Shown here: positions 35,501 through 47,500 of the stretch, in pieces
Numbering within the stretch: position 1 is the stretch's first letter
Layout of the letters: each line of letters opens with the position of its first letter
Source: Mytilus californianus
Taxonomy: Eukaryota; Mollusca; Bivalvia; Mytilida; Mytilidae
DNA length: 64,000 nt
Direction: 5' to 3'
NCBI RefSeq assembly: GCF_021869535.1
Contig: NW_026262734.1
Coordinates: 94,059,285-94,123,284 of the forward strand
Notes under the pieces: generated by a model
Told to the model about the DNA's origin: nothing
Databases searched by the model: none
The model's input: the letters and a program-made list of their open reading frames with translations, nothing else
Position numbers and translations under genes: made by a program

Positions 35501-38500
35501 ATATTGACTACAGAAAGAAATAGACAAAAAAACAAACGGTAGATTTTTATTTTATATATAAAATTAAGACAAGGTGTAAAATAATTTCAAAACAGATGAT
35601 TTTTTTAGACAAATAACTGATTCATCAGACACTGTTGACCCTTAGGAGCACCTGATTTCATACCAGGTTTTCAAAAGGGTTTATGCTGCTCAATGCTTCC
35701 TTTTCTGTGTATTGTTGTGTGGACTTTTTCTTTCTCTAGGCCATGGTTCTATTTTTTTTTTTACCTCATGGTTTTTAATTGCTCCCTAAGCATCTTTCTT
35801 ATTTTTTTCACAACAAAATAAAATCAGACCAAAAAAATTTAGATCCAGTATTAATCAGTAATTCCAATTTTGTATGTAAAGACAAATTTCATTGGTGAGT
35901 GCCATGTTAACCATAACTTATACAACAAGGACAATCATACCCAGACATGCAAATAAATAAATAAAGTCATTGAGCAGGGTTAAAGTAGCACTCAATCCTC
36001 CTTTTATCTTCTTTTTTGGAAGAAAAAAAAGGTTCATACATTTTGTACTATGATCTGAGACAGAAACACAAGGCTACAAAAATCAAAAGACATGTACAAG
36101 TCAACATAGTACTGTGGATTCATTATTATTCGTTGGATACCAATTTTCGTGGGTTTCGTGGGTACAGGTCAACCACTTTTTTCTATAAAGGAAATAAGAG
36201 TCAGGGACATGAAAACATCTCAAAAAGGCTTGGTACTATAATAGATAACTTTTCAATTGACTCAATTTGAGCAAGAGTTACTTCCCATTTGTTGCCATGT
36301 TGGAAGTTTGCACACATGCCTTATTAAATCAGTCAAATTCAACTTCTTATACTGACCACTAGACTTTAAAAAAAATGGCTTTCTAAACAATTTTAATTTC
36401 TTTGAGCCTTGCTTAATTCATCACTATGATCTAGTAAGGATATCTTAACACTCATACTACATCATCTCCAAACCTATCTTTATCGTGAAATTTAATCTAC
36501 ACAAAAATAAACCACTTCACAGGATCTCCAACAATCGAGTATGTCTGAGTATACAATGTGTCCGACTTAAACTTGACCTTGTTATAGAAAAGTGCTTAAC
36601 GTATATATGCATTTAGATGTCAATTAAAAAAATTAAATTAAATTAAAATTTATCCCACCATTTATCAGCCACTACTTCTTCAGCTTTTGTTCCAGGTTTG
36701 AGGAATCCCAAAGCAAGGCAGGCACTCTCCCTCACGAGTCTGTCCTCGTCATCTAACATACCCATTATACGGTCAACAGTAGCTTTCTTGTTTTTTGCTA
36801 TAATAATAGATGGTCAAATTTATATATTTGCAATACAAGCACAACCAAAGTTAAAGAAGTTGATAACATTTAAATAAAAACTATAATTGGAGACTTATAG
36901 CATACAATGTGGCTTAAAAAGAGAAAAATTTCACAGCAGTACACATACATGTACGATTAAGGATTATTCTTTCTAACATTTTCATTTTTTTTATTCATAT
37001 GTCTTTAAGGTCCTATATCATTAATAACAAGATTCTCTCCTATAAATGAAAATTACTCCATGTCTATCTGTATATAATGTGTATATTTAGAAATAGTACT
37101 ATGAAACTGAAAGTAGATCTTAAATTTTCAGTGTCAAAATAAGCTTATATGAGCTTTGAGATGAAGAACAGCAATAAAAGCGCTGTTTCTTTGCTTTTTG
37201 TGTTTTTTTCTGTGCATGTACAGATTTTGTGTCATGGACTGATACCCCATATCCTTTCTTTTCTATTATGAATCTTATTGCATAGTTTGTCCAATTTTCT
37301 TTTTCGCCACTTTCAATTTTTTTCGCCAACTAACGTAATCATATTTTTGTTTGAAATATTCCGTCTTTTCTAAAAAAAAATTCAGTTTGCCACATTGTTG
37401 TCCAAGATAATTCTTCAAATCTTTTTTTAATCTACATTGTAATAAATAAACACTAAACATTTACACTTGGAAAGATACTGTAAAATTTTACAATATAGAT
37501 CATTAAATCGTCATTTTTGACTTCTGGGAACACAGGATTCATCTACAATAGGTTTATCGGATACTTCCCGTCTAGTTGAAGGATAAAGACTAAAGTCAAA
37601 GATTTTTCTTACTTTTGAATATATTTCTTCATAACAACAGTTTTCTTTTCCAGACCATCGCAAAAAGAAAAAGTCGAGACGTAAAACTATTTTTCAAACA
37701 CGTGCGTCGCCAAAACAAATCAATTAATTCTATCAAAGTTAAGGATAAAAGTTAAAGTCAGAGATTTTTCTTGCTTTTAAACATTTTTCGTCATAACAAT
37801 AGTTTGGGTTTTTCGGACCATCGCTAAAAGAAAAAAACGAAACGTAAAACTATGCTTCAAACACGTGCATCGATTGTGAAGTAACCACTTCAAAACAATT
37901 ATTTCTATCAAAGTTGTAAATAAATCCTTTATGTCATAATGTGACATGTGACGCCGTTTAAAAACACCATTTCATTAAACAATACAATCAACACCTTTAT
38001 TAATTGGTCATATATCTATAAAATGAAATCTGACAGCCGATTATTGATTTTCTGGAAACCCTGTATTACTGTATCTTATTTCTGAGGGTATTGCCAAACC
38101 CTGGAAAACTAAATACACACAAGACAAGCGTGTATACCATGTGTCAACATCTAACTTAGATAAGTTGTGATAAAATCTATATTTTCTGCCATCAAAAATC
38201 ATTTCCATAAAATCAAAGATATAACAGTATACTAAAGCTTAAGACAACCACTGCAAGAATCATGACTTGGGACAAGCACATGTCAATTCTTCCTAAATGA
38301 TAAAGAAAAATTATTTCTGCAATACTGTGGAACCAATACTGTAAACCAACTAATTTTCGCGAGCGATTTATTTTCACGAATTTCGCGAGTAGAAAAATAA
38401 CACCAATTTAACGTGAATATGTAAAACGTGGATCTTTCCTTATTTAAGTATATCAATCAAATTTGAAAATCGTGAAATTAAATCGCCGCGAAATGGGCTT

Positions 38501-41500
38501 GAAGGGCTAAATGCGAAATAAAGTATCCGCGAAAATAAATTGGCTTACAGGTTTTTTTTTTGTATTTTTGATGAATAACAATTTTCAGGGATTTAGTTGG
38601 TATATGGGAACCACAAATTAAATGATCAACAAATTACAATGTTATAAAGGAATATATGCAGACTTTGGCAAAACCACAAAATCATATATCTACAAAAATG
38701 CAAGTTTTCCTCAATCCACAAACATTGGTATGCATGAACATAAAAGAATCAACATTTCTACACTACCGTGTTTACCTGATTTAGCCAAAGCAATGGTTGC
38801 CACAGCCCTGATATTTGGATCAGCATCTTTTAACATCTTTGATAAACCTTGCACAACAGCGGGAAATGAGAAATTTCCTGAAAAATAAAAAAGTTAAAAT
38901 AAAACCAATTTGAAAAATGAAACAGAACAAAAAGCATCGAAAAATGTATTGTACAGTAAATTAAGAAAGTTTAACGATGTTTTTATTGGTGCAAAAATTG
39001 CTACAGAATAGGTTTCACAAAAATAAAAACTGTCTTTAAAGTTTTGATATCATTATTAATCTAGAAGCAGCATTTCTTTGAGTCACACAATAATAAATCT
39101 CATAATTTTTCCATTGTTCAACAATCGCAAAAATGATTTCACACAAAAATTTCTGAATGTACAGTACCTTGTACCAACAATTTCTGAATGTACAGTACCT
39201 TGTACCAACAACTTCTGAATGTACAGTACCTTGTACCAACAATTTCTGTATGTACAGTACCTTGTACCAACAATTACTGAATGTACAGTACCTTGTACCA
39301 ACAATTTCTGTATGTACAGTACCTTGTACCAACAATTTCTGAATGTACAGTACCTTGTACCAACAATTTCTGTATGTACAGTACCTTGTACCAACAATTT
39401 CTAAATGTACAGTACCTTGTACCAACAATTTCTGAATGTACAGTACCTTGTACCAACAATTTCTGAATGTACAGTACCTTGTACCAACAATTTCAAAAAT
39501 ATTCAATACTAAGGTTGTTAAATTCTGAATATTTTATTTGAGGTAAATCATAGATTTTTAAAAATATGAATATAAAATACAGTAATAGCTTTCTAAACTT
39601 TACAGTCTACAAAAGAATGGTCATAACTTCCTTGTCTTAATTCACACATAAATCACTTGAAAATAAAAGGAAACTTAGAGTTATCTCCCTTTTTAAATCA
39701 AATTCATGGAGGTATTCTTTTTTATTCAAATGATTTATTTCAAAAGCATGCTGGGTTTTTTTATCAATTCTAGAAATAAAATAATTGAATTAAAAGTCTC
39801 AATATTCAGCTGGTACCAGGTAATATATTAACGTACATTTTTCTTATTATTTACTAGATATTTTACAGTTTCTGAAAAACATTTCTTTAAAAACAATATA
39901 AGGAGATGCGGTAACTATCCAAAAGACACCAAATGACATGGAGAAGAGCAGCCATTCGTTGAAATCCCAATAATTAATCTCACATTTTTTGCCATGATTC
40001 CACAATAATTTAATTTTGGATGTAACACGTCTTCTGATTGGCTGACAGTGTTTTGTCTATTAGCTCATAGACGTAATTTTGTCATGTGACCGTGACGTCA
40101 TCAACGTTTTTATCATGATTTACTCCTTTTTAGAATTAAATTATAAGGAATGACTGTAATATTTTTTCTGTCTATTCGAAATAACCTAAAAAATGTGGTG
40201 CACACTTTTAAAGTTATTCAGTGTACACCACATTTTTGATGTTATTTCTTCATAGACAGAAAAAATATTACAGTCATTCCTTAAATAGAGGTATGATAGA
40301 AGTCATCATTTGGCCCCTTTCAAAAGTTTCAAAAATTTTACAGATAAATGAAAAAGTTGCTTTAATCTGGAAGATTTAGTGCAAAAAGGTCACTTGTGAT
40401 GTCAAGATGACAGCATAAACATTTGAAATTTCTGTATTTGACCTAAAATGGCCATATCAGAAACACTTTTTGGTTAATATAAATATATGAGCAAGAGCTT
40501 TATCACAACAAATCTTTTACATACATTAACATCTTTGTAAAATACGAAGCAAAATATATTTTTGGGGTAAAGCTCTTGATAATGTCTAAATATGAATGAC
40601 AAGATCTTAAAATGAGTTTATTTTTGTAGGCATACTTTGCTGTTTTGCACTAAATATAAGAAGCCCTAATGCCAATACGATAGTTGACAGACTAATGTCT
40701 TATCAACATCTGAAAGATGTTATTTGGAAGATTTATCCTACTTTTATATGTTTAAATTCCAGGGGCCAAAAAAGTGGCTTGATCATACCTTTTCTGTTAT
40801 AATTTAGCAAAGTATGAAGAAATTTTAATATTATCTAGATGCCCATGTAATTTTTTAATTAACACAAAAGATTTACCAAGATTTTGTATAGTTGTGAGTC
40901 GTAGTGAACTTGACATATTGAATACTTCAACCATGGCATGGTATCCTGTGGCATATGCTTGGAGACGATTGTAAAATCTATGCATATCGGCATCTGGGTT
41001 TCCTTCGCAGAAAGCGTCATATTGACTCTTTTTCACTGTTTTTTGCAAATCAAATATATCTTTGTAAATCAAATTAACAAAAAACTTAAATCGATCCTCA
41101 GAGTATTGTTTTACAATTTTGTCATGGTAGTCCATTTCAAATTTTTTTTTGAATTCCACCCATGGAACCTCACTTTTATTGTCGAAATTCCTGTCCCAGA
41201 AATCGTACTTCAGTCCTGTTTGTCTAGTTTGAAGCGGTCTGATTGGTCTGCGATGTTCCGTCATGCCCTCATCATCTTCCCCACCCATATCATCCTCATC
41301 GTAATTATTCTCATCAGTTGTATCGAAATTTATACTGACGTTCATTCCATGAAAATTAATATCACCCGATTCAGAAACATATTGCGGGTCAAGTTGTGGC
41401 TGCAGATTTGACATATTATCGGACATTGAAGCTAGCAAACTCTGCAAGCTGGTTTCATATATTTCAGGCTTGAAGAAAAATGTCCAATTAATCCTGGCGA

Positions 41501-44500
41501 GCATAAGCTTCCTGTAAAATTACAAAATATTGGTTAAAGAAAAACTATTTCATTTATTGATTGATTTCTGTTTGCTCATCCTCGAGTGCTATATGTAGGT
41601 TATCTTAATTGTAATATATATGTTTTGTCATGGATTCATTATTATTAGTGCGGTATCAATTCTTGTGGACTTCGTGATTAGAGGAACACCACGAATTCAA
41701 ATGTTCAATGAAGTATCAATTTTCTATAGGCTTATATGAGGGTGTGGATGGGGGTCCTTCATTTCTATATTTTTTAATTTCTAGCCCATTTTTCTCTATT
41801 CTTTATATTTTAGGCCCATTATTCTCTAATTTTATATACTAGAACCCCATTATTCTCTATTCTTTATTTTTTTTATCCATTTTCCCCTATTCTTTATTTG
41901 TTTGGCCCTTTATCCTGCACTTTTTGCCCTTAATTCTCTATTCTGTAAACCCCATCTAGACCCTCTCATATAAAATCATTGGAAAACCCAAAAACTTAAA
42001 TATCCACGAATATACAATTTTCCTCAATCCATTGAAAATTAGTAACCATGTAAATAAATGAATCCACAGCATACTGATTGTCTTGATTGTAGCGTGCATG
42101 AAATGTTTTTAAAAGAAACTTGACCAGGTAGGATGAAGGCTAAATGTCTTAGCATAAGTGGTCAAAGTAAACTAACTGAATGACCAATTGATAATAATAA
42201 TATACAAGAGTGCACACGCTGAAATGTCTCGCCTTCTTTACTAATCATTGATATTATGTTGATAGTCCTAAATATAAAGCTTTATTACAACTGTCACATA
42301 AACTTAACATTAACCAAGTAAACTAAACATTGACCAATGAACCATGAAAATGAGGTCAAGGTCAGATGAACCATGCTAGGCAGGCATGTACAGCTAACAA
42401 TTCTTCCATACAACAAATAGAGTTGACCTATTGCTTATAGTTTAAGAAAAACAGACCAAAACACAAAAACTTAACACTGAGCAATGAACCTTGAAAATGA
42501 GGTCAAGATCAAATAAAACCTGTGCGTGACTGCCAAATAGATCATAAAATATTTCCATACACCAAATATAGTTGAACTATTGCATACAGTATAAGAAAAA
42601 CAGACCAAAACACAAAAACTTAACTATAACCACTGAACCATGAAAATGAGGTCAAGGTCAGATGACACCTGCCAGTTGGACATGTACACCTTACAGTCCT
42701 TCCATACACCGAATATACTAGACCTATTGCTTATAGTATCTGAGATATGGACTTGACCACCAAAACTTAACCTTGTTCATTGATCCATGAAATGAGGTCG
42801 AGGTCAAGTGAAAACTGTCTGACGGGCATGAGGACCTTGCAAGGTACGCACATACCAAATAAAGTTGAACTATTGCACATAGTATTAGAAAAAAAGACCA
42901 AAACTCAAAAACTTAACTTTGACCACTGAACCATGAAAATGAGGTCAAGGTCAAATGACACCTGCCCGCTAGACATGTACACCTTACAATCATTCCATAC
43001 ACCAAATATAGTAGACCTATGGCATACAGTATAAGAAAAACAGACCAAAACACAAAAACTTAACTATAACCACTGAACCATGAAAATGAGGTCAAGGTCA
43101 GATGACACCTGCCAGTTGGACATGTACACCTTACAGTCCTTCCATACATAGAATATACTAGACCTATTGCTTATAGTATCTGAGATATGGACTTGACCAC
43201 CAAAACTTAACCTTGTTCACTGATCCATGAAATGAGGTCGAGGTCAAGTGAAAACTGTCTGACGGGCATGAGGACCTTGCAAGGTACGCACATACCAAAT
43301 ATAGTTATCCTATTACTTATAATAAGAGAGAATCTTACATTACAAAAAATCTTAACTTTTTTTTCAAGTAGTCACTGAACCATGAAAATGAGGTCAAGGA
43401 CATTGGACATGTGACTGATGGAAACTTCGTAACATGAGGCATCCATATACAAAGTATGAAGCATCCAGGTCTTCCACCCTCTAAAATATAAAGCTTTTAA
43501 GAAGTTAGCTAACGCCGCCGCCGCCGCCGGATCACTATCCCTATGTCGAGCTTTCTGCGACAAAAGTCGCAGGCTCGACAAAAACTAAGGGTATGATGAA
43601 GTATGATAGCCAATGAGAGAACTATCGTTAAAGACCTAGGGACAACAATCTGTATGTCTTTTATTTATTGTTGTTGGTTTGCTGTATTATTGACCTATAT
43701 CCTGCATCCCCTTTAATTCATCTGTATTTCTATGACCTTTAACATTTTGTAGAATGTGAAACAATTTTGGCAAATGATGCATGACCTTTCAAAAATCAAA
43801 ATAAAAGTGCTTAACAAAGATAAGCATCATGAGCATAAGAAATGTAAAGAATCCTGCAGTACAAACATGGTGTACTGTGGAATAATTTATTTTCATGGGT
43901 AGCAATTTTTGTGAATAAAGAAAAAATTGTATTTTTATAGATATTTGATTTCGTGGTTTTGCCAAAATCTGCATATATGCCTATATAACCTTTATTCTTC
44001 TTTCCCACAAATAATAATGAATCCACAGTATCGGTAAAAAATCACTCTTGCTAATTTTGGGTGTATAACTGTGAAACAGAGAGAATCCTAGTGATTTTAG
44101 GGGAGATAATCTGATGTTCACTTCTATTGTATACTGTAAATTCAGAAATTATTGCGTGCATTTATTATTGCGAATTTTTTAAAAAAGGACAAAAATGCGA
44201 GATTAATTATTGCGATTGTCGGAAAATCTGCATACAGATATATTATCAAACATCAGAATGCGAGTTCTTATTATTGCTATACTCACCCAGTTGCATTATT
44301 CGCAATAATAAAAACCTCGCAATAATTTCTGAATTTACAGTACTATGGAATACAGTGGATTCATTAATTTTTGTTAGTACCAATTTTCGTGGATTGAGAA
44401 AAAAGTTATATTCCAGGATTTTTTATTTCCTGGTTTTGCCAAAGTATGCATACAAGCTTATTATAAAAAAAAAATTATTCATTGAACATTTAAATTCATG

Positions 44501-47500
44501 GTTCACCTATCTTATCCACAAAATCCATGAATTCAAATTGGTATAGCTAGAATTATAATAAATTCACAGTATGCAAAAAGATATTTCTGATTGAATCAAC
44601 CCCAACCACCAGTGTTCACTGTGAAAAATCACCACAAAGAGTTGCTTTTTAATCTGAACCACCTTTTTGTGTTCTGTATTTATATACTGATTGATTGATG
44701 TGTAACAACACTTTCAGCACTATTGGCTATTTCTTGGCAGTCAGTTTTTATTGGTGGAGGAAGCTGGAGTGCCCGGAGAGAACCATGACCTTTGGCAAGA
44801 AAACTGACGATCCTAGTCAATCAAGATTGGAGTACCGCCACATGAGGGGTTCAAACTCACAACCTCAGTGTTGACATGCAAGTGATACAGTAGTTGGACT
44901 ACTTAGATCACTCGGTCACAAAGCCCCACCCCCACTGTATTATATATGAACCTTCTTTAAAATAATAATAAACATACTAATGTCATTAAAATACTGATCC
45001 TGTGTTCTAGTCTTGCTCACAAGGATCTGACAACGCACTGTTCTACTTTCTGTTTTAAAGACCGTTCTGGATCCTCCAGTTTTGTCTCATTAATGCCCAC
45101 CTTCAACATGTTCAAAAGTTTGAAGGCTGACATTTCATTTGCTGATGTAATAATTAACAGAACAGAAAGAAAAACGGAGTGTTGTTAGATCCTTGTAAGA
45201 AAAGTTCCAAGACAGGATATGTATTTTAATCAGATTGTAAACATACATTCCTCCTTCCAGTAAAGGGCTGATATCTCTGAACTTCTCTAGACTGACAGGA
45301 TATATTGTAGAATAAGAGATGTAGGCCAAAGCAAGCTCGTCCGCAAACTGTGAATCCTTGCAGGAATCCTTGCTTATTATCATTACAAACATCTAAAATA
45401 GTTCAAAATCCAAAATTACTCAAAATGTCTCACTAGTAAATGAAATTAATTTTAAACAGTCATTTTGATATTTGCATCATCTGAAAAGTATGAAGAATAA
45501 ATTATTCAGTCATGTTAAGTCTTTCAGTAAATTTTCAGATTTATCAACTGCGCAAAATCCAGCTCTGTTGACGAGTACGACAATTTGTATAAAAAAGAAG
45601 ATGTGGTATGAGTGCCAATGAGACAACTCTCCACAAGAGACTTAGTAAAATTAAGTATCATTTTTATCTGTACAGGTAAATAACAAGTACTGAACAGATC
45701 TTAATTGACTGCAAGCGAATTGTCTGAATAGTACTGAATTTCCTGCAATGGGATAGGGAAAACTGAAAACTGACTGAAAAATTAAAAATGACTTAAATAA
45801 TTTATTGTTCAGTCTTTTAAGATCTGTTCAGATCAAAAACAGTTTCAGACCTAATTCATTTACTAGAGGCTGGAAATACATGTAAACAAGAGGGGAAAAA
45901 GAGAGGTTGAAGATACCAAAGCCAAAGGGATATTCTAAGTTTCAAACACATAAGTCGATGACAAACAAAAAAATGACCATATTTGTAGTACCCAGTCACC
46001 CTTGGGGGGTAAACTCATACCTCATATATATATACACACAATAAGCATTAAAATGCCAGGCATGACAAAATGTTAAACAAGTCATAAAATAAAAATCAAC
46101 AGCCTGAGTAACGTCCTTGTCTCTTTTGTATATTCCAAGTGGTCAAGTTTATGTCGTCCATTTAAAAGTTTACAGACACTTTCTGTTTTGCTATATAGTT
46201 TTATCAGTTTATCTAGATCTTAACTGCAGAGTTTGGTATGTCCCTTGGTATCCTCTGCCTCTTTTTTACATCATTTTTCTCTTTTCAGAACTATGTAAAC
46301 CCCATCCAGACCCTCATACTAGAACCTAACAATTGTGTATTCCTTAAGTGAAGAGCTTTCTACTGACATGTATAACTTACAATAATTACTTTGATAAATT
46401 ATTACTTAGAACTAATGACATTTTTTTACATAAGATTTAGACTCTTTCTTTCTATTTTGTCTTACAAATACTTTTTACCTTACAACTGAGGATTGCCTCC
46501 CCTTTCTTGCTAAGTGCTTCTACAGGATCAATTTCTGGTCTTGTGTACCACACTGTCCAACCCTGCTCTTCTATTTTCTCTAAATGAAAAATATATCGGT
46601 ATGTAACAATGAACACAAAATTGAATAAAATAGCCAGTTTTGAAAGACTAAATATGACAAAATACATTTATACATAGTATATTTGGCACCAGCCTACTCA
46701 AGTCTTCATTAAAAGTATTAATCCCTATATTAAATGTGTCATAACCTTGTTAGGGGGAGAGATGAGAACTCACAAACATGTTTAAACCCACCTAATTCTT
46801 TATATGCCTGCTTCAAGTCATGAGCCACAATATTTAGTGGTTTTTGTTGGTTCATGTCTGTCATATTTGTTTTTCATAAACTGTTTTGTTATACATTAGG
46901 CTGTTAGTTTTCTGGTATGAATTGTTTCCCATTTTCATGTAGGGCTTTTTATTGCTGACTATACAGTATGAATTTTATTCTCATTGTTGAAGGCCGTATG
47001 GTGGCCTACATTTGCTTACATCCACTTCATTTAAACTCTGGTGGATAGTTGTCTCATTGGCAATCATACCACATCTCCTTATAGAACAATCCATGAAGGT
47101 TTACAAGTTTACCATGTCAAGGAAATTTCACTTGTACTGTCTGTAAACGCTAACTGCAAAAAAACTAAGTCATAAAATACTGAAAAAAATTTAAAAACTT
47201 TTTTTTTTAATTTTGCTTAATCATAACAGGCTTCTGTCAAAGTTTCATAATAAAGTTCTATAAAGGTTTGACAAAATAATTAATGTCTAAAACCACAGAC
47301 TGAAGATAAATATTGACTCCGCGGACAGCATGTAGGATTGCTGTCTTGCTTCTGCCACAAAATGTTGCAGGCTCGACAAAAATAAATTGATTAACATTGA
47401 GACCAGTTATATGTTGCAATTTGAACAATAACTGAGAGGGCAGGGCCAAATAATCTACACGGAAATGAGATGTGCCAAGACTGATTCAAGTGTATATCAA

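Noticed and set aside
39036-39506. 156-residue minus-strand frame and several plus-strand frames of repeated Tyr-rich peptides
   Set aside because: Products of the 31-bp array. The peptide merely cycles through the three phases of the unit.
40938-41411. 157-residue plus-strand hydrophobic frame
   Set aside because: Antisense shadow of TIR-HEAT exon 5, whose minus-strand frame has protein-like composition and fits the splice phases.
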